Below are positions 41,679-50,839 of a stretch of DNA of 64,000 nucleotides, in pieces. Position numbers and translations under genes: made by a program. Source of the stretch: Sphaerisporangium krabiense (GTDB lineage: Bacteria > Actinomycetota > Actinomycetes > Streptosporangiales > Streptosporangiaceae); the NCBI RefSeq assembly GCF_014200435.1, contig NZ_JACHBR010000001.1, positions 2,666,001 through 2,730,000 on the forward strand. The letters run 5' to 3'. Within the stretch, counting starts at the first letter, position 1. Each line of letters begins with the position of its first letter. The notes below the pieces were generated by a model. It had not been told where the DNA came from and did no database searches. It worked only from the letters and a program-made list of their open reading frames with translations.

Positions 41679-43550
41679 TCACGCGACGCCTCCGGGTGGG
41701 GGCACGGGGATGCGCAGGGGCGGGAGGTCGGGAGGGGCCGGGGTCGAGAAGGCGTTCGTCAGCATCTCCGAGATCGTGTACAGGTGCCAGAGGACGTCCG
41801 TGCGCGCCTCGGGAAGCCAGGCCACGGCCGCCCGGTCGACGATCTCGGCGAGTCCGCCGGCCCGCAGCTCGCCGCGCGTGTCGACCAGCCCCGCGTACAG
41901 CAGGCGGGTCAGTTCGGGCGAGGGGTTCATCCGCCAGTTCCAGGGCTTCCCGGCGGGCGGGCCGCCCGGCGCGGGCTTCTCGGCGCGGCGCCGCAGCCGG
42001 TCCAGCAGCGTGCGGTGGCGACCTTCGGCCGCGAACCGCCACGGCCTGCCTTCTATGGGGATGTCCCGCAATCGCGGCGCGAAGGCGACGATCACCCCGT
42101 GGACCAGCGCCTCCGACCGCCGCCACACCGGGTCCACGCGGAGCGCCGTCCGTACCACCAGGTTGTCGAGGAACGGCGGAAGAGGGTTCTGGGCGCGCAG
42201 CAGCGACGCGCGGGACGCGGCGTGCCAGCGGCCCACACGGTAGGCCAGGTACAGGTGGTCCAGCGCCCGCGCGCCGTCCTCCCGGCAACGCTCCCGCCAC
42301 GGGGCCGCCAGGGCGAGGGCGTGCTCCCTGGCCCGCTCGGTGAGCAGGTCGTCGTTCCTGCCGAAGAGGCCGTCCACCCGGCGCCTGAGGGCCTTGACGT
42401 CCAGCCCCGCCTGGTTCTGCAGGAAGCCGCCGCGCAGGATCTCACCGCCGTGGCCGGACATCCGCGGCGTGGGGTCGAACCGCCCGCCGGCGGGGATGTT
42501 CTCGTACGCCGAGATCATGCCCTCGCACGCGAACAGCACGTTGTGGCTGCGGACCCGAGGGTGCGGGACGACCAGGTCCGTCCCGCTCTCCGCGCGTTTG
42601 GGCCGGGCGACCTTGTGCGGGACGCCGAGCGCCTCCGCGACGCGCGCGGCCAGCAGCACGTCGGGGCTGTCGTCCTGCCCCGAGGTCGCCGTCACGAAAG
42701 GTATCTCCGCCTTGTGGAGCAGCGCGGCGAGCAGACGGCTGTCGCGGCCCCCGGTGAGCGACAGACGTACCGGCTCGTGGCCGTCCCGCAGCGGGCGTAC
42801 GGCGGCGAGCAGCGCGCCGGCGAGTTCGTCGACGTGGGCGCGCGCCGCGCGCCTGGACGACGGGGGAGCCTGCGCCTCCGGGAGAGGGAGCACCGTGATC
42901 GTACGGCGGCCGTCCGCGACGACGATCTCGGAGGCGGGCGGGAGGACGCCGACCTCGCGGAACGGCGTCTCGTCCGAGAGGAAGTACCCGGCGCGCGCCA
43001 TCGATTCCAGCGCGAGCAGGTCCCAGACGATCTCCGGCCTGCTCGACCCCGTCTCGGCGGCCCTGGCCGTGAGGTGGACGAGCAGCGCGCGGCTGCCGAG
43101 GACGTGGACGTCGGAGGTCTCGGCGTAGAACACGGGGCACGCGCGGGTGAGCCCGGTCGCGGCGCTCACCTCCCCCTCGCCGGCCCGGAAGATCGAGAAG
43201 ACGCCCCCGGTGCCGGCCGTGGTCTCGGCCGGGCGGTCGGTGGCGAGCAGCCGGTCCACGTCGGCGGGATCGGCCAGGTGGCCGGTGAGGCCCGCCACCC
43301 GTCCCGCACCCGAGGACAGCACCGGCGGCCCGTGCCCGTCCGGCTCGTTGGACCACGACAGCAGCGCCGTGTCGCCGGCCGCCGACCGCCACGCGCGCGC
43401 GGTCACGTCCGCGGCGGGCACCGGCAGGACCCGCCCGGCGGCCTCCTGGGCCGCGGCGAGCGCCACGGGCGGCAGCGGGACGCCCGGGCGCTTGGCCGCG
43501 ATCGCTAAATGGACGCGCAACCGGAACTCACCGCCGCTCTGTTTCCGCAC
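41679..43550 (-). CDS. Asparagine-synthase-like (AsnB C-terminal domain) amidotransferase
   Basis: About 623 residues; start GTG 43550 is tentative, with no ribosome-binding site. The C-terminal half has the PP-loop SLTGGRDSRLLAAL (SGGxDS type) and RMSGHGGEILRGG, so it adenylates a carboxylate. The N-terminal half resembles an Ntn glutaminase fold but lacks the N-terminal nucleophile Cys. It may therefore use free ammonia or another amine. Many relatives act in secondary metabolites or glycan modification. No lasso-peptide partners are present. Confidence 0.75.
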   Translation of the reverse strand: MRKQSGGEFRLRVHLAIAAKRPGVPLPPVALAAAQEAAGRVLPVPAADVTARAWRSAAGDTALLSWSNEPDGHGPPVLSSGAGRVAGLTGHLADPADVDRLLATDRPAETTAGTGGVFSIFRAGEGEVSAATGLTRACPVFYAETSDVHVLGSRALLVHLTARAAETGSSRPEIVWDLLALESMARAGYFLSDETPFREVGVLPPASEIVVADGRRTITVLPLPEAQAPPSSRRAARAHVDELAGALLAAVRPLRDGHEPVRLSLTGGRDSRLLAALLHKAEIPFVTATSGQDDSPDVLLAARVAEALGVPHKVARPKRAESGTDLVVPHPRVRSHNVLFACEGMISAYENIPAGGRFDPTPRMSGHGGEILRGGFLQNQAGLDVKALRRRVDGLFGRNDDLLTERAREHALALAAPWRERCREDGARALDHLYLAYRVGRWHAASRASLLRAQNPLPPFLDNLVVRTALRVDPVWRRSEALVHGVIVAFAPRLRDIPIEGRPWRFAAEGRHRTLLDRLRRRAEKPAPGGPPAGKPWNWRMNPSPELTRLLYAGLVDTRGELRAGGLAEIVDRAAVAWLPEARTDVLWHLYTISEMLTNAFSTPAPPDLPPLRIPVPPPGGVA

Positions 43551-43795
43551 GTCGGACGCCGGTCGCCCCGGCCGGAGACGACGTGGCGCGCGGCGGCGGG
43601 ACGGGAGGGCCGGTCACGTTCGGTGATGCGGGCATACAACGGTTTCCCTTCGATGGGTTACACCCGTTGGTTTGCCGATCACCGGATTTTGTTCGCGGTC
43701 ATCCCGATCCGGCATCCGGGCTGCGGCGTTCGGACGGCGCGGCCGCGTGGCGCATCGCCGGGCCGTGGGGCCGGTGGTGGGGCTACGGTGCTGGC

Positions 43796-44941
43796 GTGCG
43801 GACTCGGGGCCAGGGGAAGGCACGGCCGTTGACGGACGTCGCCGCGGCGGTCGCCGTCGTGGGCATGTTCTGGGTGTGGCCCGCGGACGGCGGCGCGTGG
43901 CCGCGCGTCGTGGCGGCGGCGACGCTGGCCGCGGCGACGGCCGGGGCGATGACGCTGCGGTGGCGGGCGCCGGTCGCCGCGACGGTGACCGCCGCGGTCG
44001 CGACCGTGCTCGGCGTCGTCCTCGGCGCCTGCGAGGACCCGATGCTGGCCACCGCCTGGTGCCTGTACCCGCTCGCGGTCGAGCGCGCGGCGCGTGCCCG
44101 CGTCCTGGTCGCGGCGCCGGTCGGCGTGCTCGCCGCCCTGGCGCTGGTCACCGGCGTGCCCGAGGGGGACGCGCGTGAGTCCGGACGGCGGCTTCTCATC
44201 GCGGTGGCCGCGCTCGGCGGGGCGTGGCTGCTGGGCGTGACGGTCGGCAGGCAGGTCGCGGTCGCGCGGGAGGCCGAACGGGCGGGCGTGCGGCTGCAGG
44301 TGGCGCGCGACGTCCATGACGTGGTCGGGCACGCGCTCGGCGTCATCGTCGCGCGGTCGGGGGTCGTCCTCGCCCTCCCGGACGCCGACGAGCGGGAGGT
44401 GCGCGAGACGCTCGCGGAGGTCGAGACCCACGCGCGCCGGGCACTGGAGGAGATCCAGGGGCTGGTGCGCACGCTGCGCGGCGGCCCGGCGCCGGGGCTC
44501 GGCGGGCTTCCCGCGGTCATCGCCGCCACCCGGGCCGCCGGAGTGGACGTCGACGCGCGTGTTGACGGGCGCATCGACGGGGACGCGCGTATCGGCGACG
44601 GGGTGGGCGCGGTGGCGTTCAGAATCGTGCAGGAGGCGTTGAGCAACGTGGTACGGCACGCGCCCGGCGCGGCCTGCGCGGTGGACGTCCACGAGGAGGG
44701 AGGCACGGTGGTGGTGCGGATTCGCGACACGGGTCCGCGTGACCCCCGTTACCGCGACACAGGTTCGCGTGACACCGGTCCCCGCGGGCGCGGTGCGGGG
44801 GCGGGGACGGCCGGTGCGGGGGTCGGTCTGCGGGGCATGCGGGAGCGCGCCCGCCTGGTCGGCGGGACGGTGGCCTGGGGCGCGCGGCCGGACGGCGGGT
44901 TCGAGGTGGAGGCCCGCCTGCCCGTCGGAGGCGCCTCGTGA
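43796..44941 (+). CDS. Two-component sensor histidine kinase (HisKA_3/NarL type)
   Basis: 381 residues from GTG 43796, the start that puts the first membrane helix near the N-terminus. About five membrane segments (~12-150). The phosphoacceptor is H174 in RDVHDVVGHALG. HATPase_c N-box is IVQEALSNVVRHA. The ATP-lid region contains an unusual run of RDTG repeats (about residues 310-335) before GVGLRGMRERA. The response regulator start overlaps its stop as GTGA. Confidence 0.9.
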   Translation: MRTRGQGKARPLTDVAAAVAVVGMFWVWPADGGAWPRVVAAATLAAATAGAMTLRWRAPVAATVTAAVATVLGVVLGACEDPMLATAWCLYPLAVERAARARVLVAAPVGVLAALALVTGVPEGDARESGRRLLIAVAALGGAWLLGVTVGRQVAVAREAERAGVRLQVARDVHDVVGHALGVIVARSGVVLALPDADEREVRETLAEVETHARRALEEIQGLVRTLRGGPAPGLGGLPAVIAATRAAGVDVDARVDGRIDGDARIGDGVGAVAFRIVQEALSNVVRHAPGAACAVDVHEEGGTVVVRIRDTGPRDPRYRDTGSRDTGPRGRGAGAGTAGAGVGLRGMRERARLVGGTVAWGARPDGGFEVEARLPVGGAS

Positions 44942-45609
44942 CGGGACCGGCGTCCGGGACCGTCTCGGTGTTCCTCGCCGACGACGACGCGGGCCTGCGC
45001 GGCGCGTACCGGAAGCTGTTCGAGCGCACCCCGGGCTTCCGGTTCGCCGGGGAGGCCGCCGACGGCGCGGAGGCCGCCCGGCTGGTCGGCGCGCTGAGAC
45101 CCGACGTGGCCCTGCTGGACGTGCAGATGCCGGGCACCGGCGGCCTGGAGGCCGCGCGGCGCGTGCTGGCCGCCACGAGCACCCGGGTCGTCATGCTGAC
45201 CACCTTCGACCTGGACGAGTACGTGCACGAGGCGCTGACGCTCGGCGCGTCCGGCTTCCTGCTGAAGAACGCCGCCCCGGCGGAGGTGCTGCACGCCGTC
45301 CGCACGGTGCACGCGGGCCACGCCATGCTCGCCCCGGAGGTGACCGCGCGGCTGCTGGACCGCTTCGCCCCCCGGCGGCCTCAGGCGCGGCACGCCTTCG
45401 CCGGGCACGTCCTGTCCGAACGGGAGTTGCAGGTCGCCCGGCTGGTCGCCCGCGGCCACTCCAACCGGCGGATCGCCGACGAGCTGTCCCTGAGCCCGGA
45501 GACGGTCCGCACGTACCTGCGCCGCATGTTCGCCAAGCTCGGCGTCAACGACCGCACCCATCTGGCCGTGCTCGCGTACGAGGCGGGGCTGCTGCACGAC
45601 CCGCGGTAG
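44938..45609 (+). CDS. LuxR/NarL-family response regulator
   Basis: 223 residues. The receiver domain has acidic pocket ADDDAG and phosphorylation site D61 in LLDVQMPG. The C-terminal LuxR HTH (~155-215) is LSERELQVARLVARGHSNRRIADEL-like. Partner of the overlapping kinase. The exporter genes that start 82 bp downstream are the likely target. Confidence 0.93.
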   Translation: MTGPASGTVSVFLADDDAGLRGAYRKLFERTPGFRFAGEAADGAEAARLVGALRPDVALLDVQMPGTGGLEAARRVLAATSTRVVMLTTFDLDEYVHEALTLGASGFLLKNAAPAEVLHAVRTVHAGHAMLAPEVTARLLDRFAPRRPQARHAFAGHVLSERELQVARLVARGHSNRRIADELSLSPETVRTYLRRMFAKLGVNDRTHLAVLAYEAGLLHDPR

Positions 45610-45690
45610 GTGTCCACTTTCGGGGGACGCGGCCGTAAGCCGTCCCGCTTCATGCTGGGCGTCCGCGCACAGGAAGCACGAGGCGGCTTG

Positions 45691-46407
45691 ATGATCGAGA
45701 TTTCGCGGCTGAGCAAGCGGTACGGCGGGAAGGTCGCCGTGGACGACGTCACCTTCACCGTCCGGCCGGGCCGGGTCACCGGGTTCCTCGGGCCGAACGG
45801 GGCGGGCAAATCGACCACGCTGCGGGTGCTGCTCGGCCTGGACCATCCGTCCGGCGGCGCCGCGCTGATCGACGGGCGGCGGTACCGGGAGCTGCGCCAT
45901 CCGCTGCGCACGGTCGGGGCGCTGCTCGACGGGGCGGGGCCGGTGCCCGAGCGCCGCGCCGTGGACCATCTGACCTGGATCGCGCAGAGCAACCGGATCC
46001 CGCGCCGCCGGGTCCGCGAGGTGCTCGACCTGGTGGGGCTCGGCGACGCGGCCGGGCGGCGGGTCAAGAAGTACTCGCTCGGCATGGGGCGGCGCCTCGG
46101 CATCGCGGCGGCGCTGCTCGGCGACCCGGAGATCCTGGTGCTGGACGAGCCGGTCAACGGGCTGGACCCGGACGGCATCCGCTGGGTGCGCGCCTACCTG
46201 AGGGAGTACGCCGCGTCCGGCCGCACCGTGCTGCTCTCCAGCCACCTCATGGCGGAGGTGGCCGGGACCGCGGACGACGCGGTGGTCATCGCCCGCGGCC
46301 GGATCGTCGCGCGCGGCCCGCTGGACGACATCACCGCGGGGCACGGCTCGCTGGAGGCGGCGTTCTTCGCGCTCACCGGCGGCGACGCGGGCCGGGGAGG
46401 GTGGTGA
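45691..46407 (+). CDS. ABC-2 exporter ATP-binding protein
   Basis: 238 residues. ATG 45691 has GAGG upstream; an earlier in-frame ATG (45652) is less likely. Walker A is GPNGAGKS, the signature region is YSLGMGRRLGIA, Walker B is ILVLDEPVNGLD and the H-loop is SSHLMAEV. Bacitracin/lantibiotic-type exporter class. Coupled to two permeases and preceded by a two-component system, a common peptide-antibiotic detoxification layout. Confidence 0.93.
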   Translation: MIEISRLSKRYGGKVAVDDVTFTVRPGRVTGFLGPNGAGKSTTLRVLLGLDHPSGGAALIDGRRYRELRHPLRTVGALLDGAGPVPERRAVDHLTWIAQSNRIPRRRVREVLDLVGLGDAAGRRVKKYSLGMGRRLGIAAALLGDPEILVLDEPVNGLDPDGIRWVRAYLREYAASGRTVLLSSHLMAEVAGTADDAVVIARGRIVARGPLDDITAGHGSLEAAFFALTGGDAGRGGW

Positions 46408-47204
46408 GCGCCATGACGGCCGCGGTGCGGGCGGAGCTGACGAAGATCGTCTCCTTGCCCGCGGTGTGGATCGCCACCGGCGTCATCGTCGGCCTGCACC
46501 TGCTCCTGTCGGCCGTGAACGTGGACCTCACCGCGGACGCCGTCCACAAGATCACACCGGCCGGGACGATCGAGATCTTCGCCGGCGACCCGCGGCCCGC
46601 CCACCGGGCGCTCGTCGGCTTCCTGGTCGCGTCGTCCTTCCAGATGGCCGTGTTCCTCCCCGTCGTCGGCGCGATCATCGCCGGGCAGGAGTTCCGCGCC
46701 GACCAGCTCGGACGTTCGCTGCTCGCGGTCCCCCGGCGGGGACGGCTGGTGGCCGCGAAGGCGCTCGCCGCCGCCGTCCATCTGCTGGCCACGTCCGTCG
46801 TCATCGCCGCGATCAGCGCGGTGTTCATGTACATCGCCGTCAAGGACTGGGACCCGGGGTTGCCGGTGAGCGCCGGCGCGTGGCTCGGCCAGGCGAAGTT
46901 CGCCGCCTTCGCGGTCCTGACCGGCCTGCTCGGCCTCGCCGTCACGATGATCGCCCGCGGCGCGCTCGCCGGTGTCGGCGTCACCGTGGCGCTCACCGCG
47001 GCCACCATGACCCAGGCACTGACCGCGGTGTCCCCTGCCCTGGACGCGCTGCTCCCCGTCAGCGCGGGCCGCAACCTGCTGCTCGACCCGGCCGGCGACG
47101 ACCTCACGGCCGGCCCGTGGCACGCCGTGGCGGTGCTCGTCGCCTGGCCGCTGGCCGCCACGCTGACGGCCGCGATCCTCCTCGCCCGCCGGGACGCCCG
47201 GTGA
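46404..47204 (+). CDS. ABC-2 exporter permease subunit 1
   Basis: 266 residues. GTG 46404 overlaps the ATPase stop; GTG 46401 and ATG 46413 are alternatives. About six membrane helices with the N-terminal ELTKIVSLPAVWIA start typical of lantibiotic-type ABC-2 permeases. A related but diverged permease follows with GTGA overlap. Confidence 0.88.
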   Translation: MSAMTAAVRAELTKIVSLPAVWIATGVIVGLHLLLSAVNVDLTADAVHKITPAGTIEIFAGDPRPAHRALVGFLVASSFQMAVFLPVVGAIIAGQEFRADQLGRSLLAVPRRGRLVAAKALAAAVHLLATSVVIAAISAVFMYIAVKDWDPGLPVSAGAWLGQAKFAAFAVLTGLLGLAVTMIARGALAGVGVTVALTAATMTQALTAVSPALDALLPVSAGRNLLLDPAGDDLTAGPWHAVAVLVAWPLAATLTAAILLARRDAR

Positions 47205-47953
47205 CCGGCGGTCCGCCGGCGATCCGGCTCGCCGACCTGCTGCGCGCGGAGCTCACCAAGATCCGTACGTTGCCCGCGGCCTGGATCGCCCTGGCCGTCG
47301 CCCTCCTCGGCGGCACGCTGCTGGGGCTGCTGAGCGCCACCGACGCCGTCCGCGTCGCCGGCCGGCAAGGGACGGTGGCGATCGCCCAGCTCGGCACCGT
47401 GATGCTCGCCCCGGCCTACGTGGTCCTCGCCGTCCCCGTGTTCGCGGCGGGCGGCGAGTACCGCGGCGGCCAGCTACGCGTCACCCTCGCCGCCACACCG
47501 GACCGTGGCCGCCTCTTCGCGGCCAAGCTCCTGGCGACCTGCGCCGCGACGGCCCTCGCGGCGACCGTGGTCGTCCTGTCGGGCCGCCTCGTCCGGCTCG
47601 CGGCCGGCGGCGGGCTTCCGGGGGCGGACGGTGGTCCAGGCCGCGCCGTCGCCGAGGTGACGGCGTATGTGCTGCTCGGCCTGGTGGGCCACGGGCTCGC
47701 CGTCGCGGCGAAGGGCGTCGTCGTCCCGCTGGCCGTGCTCGCCGCGCTGCCCGTCCTGGTGTCCCCGCCGCTGGGCGGATCGCTGCCCGCCGTCGTACGG
47801 CTGCTCCCTCACGAGGTGACCCTGAGCTTCCTCGCCACGTCCGCCACCCCCGCGCTCACCGTCCCCCGCCCGGCCGCCCTGCCGCTCCTGGTCTCCTGGG
47901 CCGCCCTCTCCCTCACCGTCGCCCGGCTCCTGACCGCCCGTCGCGACGCCTGA
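47201..47953 (+). CDS. ABC-2 exporter permease subunit 2
   Basis: 250 residues from GTG 47201. It starts RAELTKIRTLPAAWIA, closely matching the start of subunit 1, so the two are paralogous. About six helices. It probably forms a heterodimeric channel with subunit 1. Confidence 0.88.
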   Translation: MTGGPPAIRLADLLRAELTKIRTLPAAWIALAVALLGGTLLGLLSATDAVRVAGRQGTVAIAQLGTVMLAPAYVVLAVPVFAAGGEYRGGQLRVTLAATPDRGRLFAAKLLATCAATALAATVVVLSGRLVRLAAGGGLPGADGGPGRAVAEVTAYVLLGLVGHGLAVAAKGVVVPLAVLAALPVLVSPPLGGSLPAVVRLLPHEVTLSFLATSATPALTVPRPAALPLLVSWAALSLTVARLLTARRDA

Positions 47954-47980
47954 CCGGGACGGGGAGACAGGGGAGCTCTC

Positions 47981-48018
47981 CCTGAATCGTATATGATCTT
48001 GTATGTTAAGTTGCCTGG
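47981..48018 (+). promoter_or_regulatory. AT-rich promoter of the phosphotriesterase pair
   Basis: In a GC-rich setting this stretch holds ATCGTATATGAT and TATGTT (48002-48007), a good -10 only 11 bases before GTG 48019. It suggests a leaderless or nearly leaderless message. The GTATAT/GTATG pattern resembles GntR/FadR-type operators, but no such regulator is adjacent. Confidence 0.45.
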
Positions 48019-49170
48019 GTGTCCAGTATCGACTCCAGTGCAGAAGCCGTGCGGACGGATGCGCCGCAGGGAGTGGTCGTCACCGTCACCGGTGAGGTCG
48101 CGCCGGGTTCGCTCGGCGTCGTGCTTCCCCATGAGCATCTTCTGAGTGATTTCGGCACACCCGGCGATTCGGCCGAGGCGTGGGAGGCCGTGGGGCGGGT
48201 CCGGCCCACCGCCGCGAGCCGGCTTCGGCTGTACGAGGCGCCGCTGACCATGGACCTGCTCGGCGAGATCGGCCTGGGCGCGCCCAACAGGGACGACTGG
48301 CTGCTCGGGGACGAGGAGCTCGCCGCGCGCGAGCTCGCCGCGTTCAAGACGGCCGGCGGCGGCACGCTGGTGGACGTCACCAGCGCCGGGCTCCGGCGCA
48401 ACCCTGCAGGGCTGCGCCGCGTCTCCACGGCGAGCGGCGTGGCCGTCGTCATGGGCACGGGGTGGTACCACCCGGCATGGGTACGGGGACGCCTGGAGGC
48501 CGGCGGCCCTGACGCGGACTCCGGGCCGCTCACGTCGGGCGCGCCGGACGCCGAGCGCCTCACCGAAGAGATCGTCCGGGACCTCACCGTGGGCGTCGAC
48601 GGCGTACGGGCCGGGATCATCGGGGAGATCGCGGCCCTCGATCCGGACGAGCCCGCCGGGCGCGCGGTGCTGGTCGCGGCGGCGCGGGCGTCGGCCGCCA
48701 CCGGCGCGGCGATCTCGATCGACCGCTGCGAGAACGCCGCCACGCAGCAGCGCGTGCTCGACGTGCTGGCCGGCGAGGGCGCCGACCTGACCCGCGTCGC
48801 GGTCGGGCACTGCGACGCCCTGTCCCCCAGCCCTGACGCGCTGGAACCGCTCCTCGCGCGCGGGGTGTACGTGCAGTTCGACCAGCTCGGACGGCTTCCC
48901 ACGGTGCTGAGCGCGTCCGATGACCAGGACGTCGCCGCCGCCGTGGTGGAGCTGGCCCGCCGCGGCCACGCCGGCCGCCTCCTGCTGTCGCAGGACGTGT
49001 CCGCCAAGTCGCACCTCTACGCGTACGGCGGTGGCGGCTACGGCTTCCTCCTGCGGCAGTTCGTCCCGTACCTGAAGATGCTCGGAGCCGACGACGCGCT
49101 CATCGAGGCCGTCACCATCGGCAATCCGAGGCGACTCCTCACCATCCCGACCCCGAAGGCAGACTCGTGA
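48019..49170 (+). CDS. Phosphotriesterase-family metal-dependent hydrolase 1
   Basis: 383 residues. First metal site H38-E-H40 (LPHEHLLSD), GIIGEIAALD (a Glu where PTE has the carbamylated Lys), VGHCD and LLLSQDVSAKS supply the remaining ligands. The PTE family includes lactonases, esterases and organophosphatases; native substrates are usually lactones. No ribosome-binding site is visible, consistent with the leaderless-type promoter. The next gene overlaps with GTGA. Confidence 0.85.
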   Translation: MSSIDSSAEAVRTDAPQGVVVTVTGEVAPGSLGVVLPHEHLLSDFGTPGDSAEAWEAVGRVRPTAASRLRLYEAPLTMDLLGEIGLGAPNRDDWLLGDEELAARELAAFKTAGGGTLVDVTSAGLRRNPAGLRRVSTASGVAVVMGTGWYHPAWVRGRLEAGGPDADSGPLTSGAPDAERLTEEIVRDLTVGVDGVRAGIIGEIAALDPDEPAGRAVLVAAARASAATGAAISIDRCENAATQQRVLDVLAGEGADLTRVAVGHCDALSPSPDALEPLLARGVYVQFDQLGRLPTVLSASDDQDVAAAVVELARRGHAGRLLLSQDVSAKSHLYAYGGGGYGFLLRQFVPYLKMLGADDALIEAVTIGNPRRLLTIPTPKADS

Positions 49171-50237
49171 GCCGCTACTCCTTCGAGATCCCGGACCTCT
49201 CCGGCAAGGCTCTCACCGTCACGGGCCCCGTGGACCCGTCGACGCTGGGGGAGACGCTCATGCACGAGCACGTATTCGTCGACCTGCGACGGCCGCCGCG
49301 CTTCCGCCGCCCCGGCGAGGACTCCACCGAGGCCGCGGAACCGCTGGCGCTCGCCTCACTCGCGCGCACCCGTCACGGCACGCCGAACGCCGACAACGAC
49401 ATGATGGGCGACTTCGACGAGCTGCTCCCGGAGGTGCTGGCCTTCGCGCACGCCGGCGGCGGCACGATCGTCGAGGTCTCCTCCATCGGGATCGGCAGGG
49501 ACCCCGAGGGCCTTCTGCGGCTCTCCCGGGCGAGCGGCCTCAACATCGTCATGGGCGGAGGCTGGTACACCCCCGTCTTCCACCCGGTGGACATGGACGC
49601 GCGCGGTGTGGACGAGCTCGCCGACATCATCGTGCGGGACATCGTCGTCGGCGCCGACGGGACCGGCGTACGATCCGGCATCATCGGCGAGGTCGCCGCG
49701 GAGACGGCGCCGCTGACCGACAACGAGCTCAAGAGCGTGCGCGCGAGCGCGCGGGCCAGCCGGATCACCGGCGCTCCCATCACGTTCCACGTGGGGGGCA
49801 GGGGCGAGGACAAGTTCCAGGTGCTCGACATCGTGGAAGAGGAGGGCGTCGCGCCGTCCAGCGTCGTCTTCGGGCACGCCGGGGAGATCCTGACGAACCC
49901 GTCGCTCGCCGAGCGCCTCCTCGCGCGCGGCGTCTTCGTGGAGTTCGACTTCCTGGCCTCGCCGGGCAGCCCGTGGGGGCACCTGTTCCTCACCAGCGAC
50001 CACAAGACCGCCCGGGGCATCGCGGACCTGGTCGAACAGGGCTACGCCCGCCAGATCGTGCTCGGCCACGACGTGTGCATGAAGATCCAGCTCAAGAAGT
50101 ACGGCGGCAAGGGGTACGACTACATCTCCCGATACTTCCTGCCGGAGCTGCGCCGCCTCGGCGTCTCCGAGGAGGCCGTCCACACGATCATGGTGGAGAA
50201 CCCCTCCCGGGCCCTGACCTTCGCCAAGCCCGCCTGA
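49167..50237 (+). CDS. Phosphotriesterase-family metal-dependent hydrolase 2
   Basis: 356 residues, paralogous to the preceding protein. Ligand motifs: H33-E-H35 (LMHEHVFVD), GIIGEVAAE, TFHVGGRG, FGHAGE and LGHDVCMKIQLK. The shared last block (YGGxGYxxxxRxFxPxLxxLG) shows tandem duplication. The pair probably forms a heteromer or acts on successive or related substrates. Confidence 0.85.
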   Translation: MSRYSFEIPDLSGKALTVTGPVDPSTLGETLMHEHVFVDLRRPPRFRRPGEDSTEAAEPLALASLARTRHGTPNADNDMMGDFDELLPEVLAFAHAGGGTIVEVSSIGIGRDPEGLLRLSRASGLNIVMGGGWYTPVFHPVDMDARGVDELADIIVRDIVVGADGTGVRSGIIGEVAAETAPLTDNELKSVRASARASRITGAPITFHVGGRGEDKFQVLDIVEEEGVAPSSVVFGHAGEILTNPSLAERLLARGVFVEFDFLASPGSPWGHLFLTSDHKTARGIADLVEQGYARQIVLGHDVCMKIQLKKYGGKGYDYISRYFLPELRRLGVSEEAVHTIMVENPSRALTFAKPA

Positions 50238-50369
50238 CCCGGGCGGTTCCTTCCCGGCCTCGGCGACGTCATGACAGTAGTGGAGCGCGTCGCCGAGGTG
50301 CGGAGGCGTCGCTGACACCCCGGGCGGAATCCGCGTGCCGGGAGCGGCGCCGTCGCTATCTTGAGGCCC

Positions 50370-50726
50370 ATGAGCGTGAGGACGCGGGCGTACTGCGAGC
50401 GCGGGGACAGCGTGGAGGACCCGACCTCGGAGGACCTGGGGCGGCTGGTGAGCGGGCTGACGCGGGGCAACCGCTTCGTCATCGTCGAACGGCTCGACGC
50501 CGCGAACTCCGAGTACTACATGCAGGCCTACCTGCGCGACGACGGCGCGTACTGGCTGGAGTACCGCAACGGCGGCGCCGACGCCCACTTCCAGACCACG
50601 TGCCTCACCCCGCAGGTCCTCAAGCGGGTCTTCACGATGTGGCGCTACAGCATGCCGGGCTGGCTGGACTGGTTCGTCTGGCAACCCTGGCCCCACGATC
50701 CGGACGCCCGTGACACCGAGGTCTGA
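50370..50726 (+). CDS. Conserved hypothetical protein
   Basis: 118 residues from ATG 50370. Compact and soluble, rich in aromatic residues near the end (MPGWLDWFVWQPWPHD), with NRFVIVERLD, EYYMQAYLRDDG and YWLEYRNGG suggesting an alpha/beta immunity-like or Imm1-type fold. This resemblance is weak and no toxin gene is adjacent. A TATCTT box just upstream suggests a short leader. Confidence 0.6.
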   Translation: MSVRTRAYCERGDSVEDPTSEDLGRLVSGLTRGNRFVIVERLDAANSEYYMQAYLRDDGAYWLEYRNGGADAHFQTTCLTPQVLKRVFTMWRYSMPGWLDWFVWQPWPHDPDARDTEV

Positions 50727-50839
50727 CCGCGTCGCACGGAACCGTGGTCAAATGGGGGAGCGATTCGGGTAACTCCGTGTTCACCGGGCCGTCATCGCGG
50801 AGAGGAAGTAGCGTCGTGCGCGGTCACGAGGATGGGCGC

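Noticed and set aside
37724-43550. Lasso-peptide cluster (short peptide plus asparagine-synthase-like enzyme)
   Set aside because: No B-protein protease or RRE partner. The synthase-like gene is 4 kb away on the other strand, and the peptide lacks the leader Thr and core acidic ring residue pattern.
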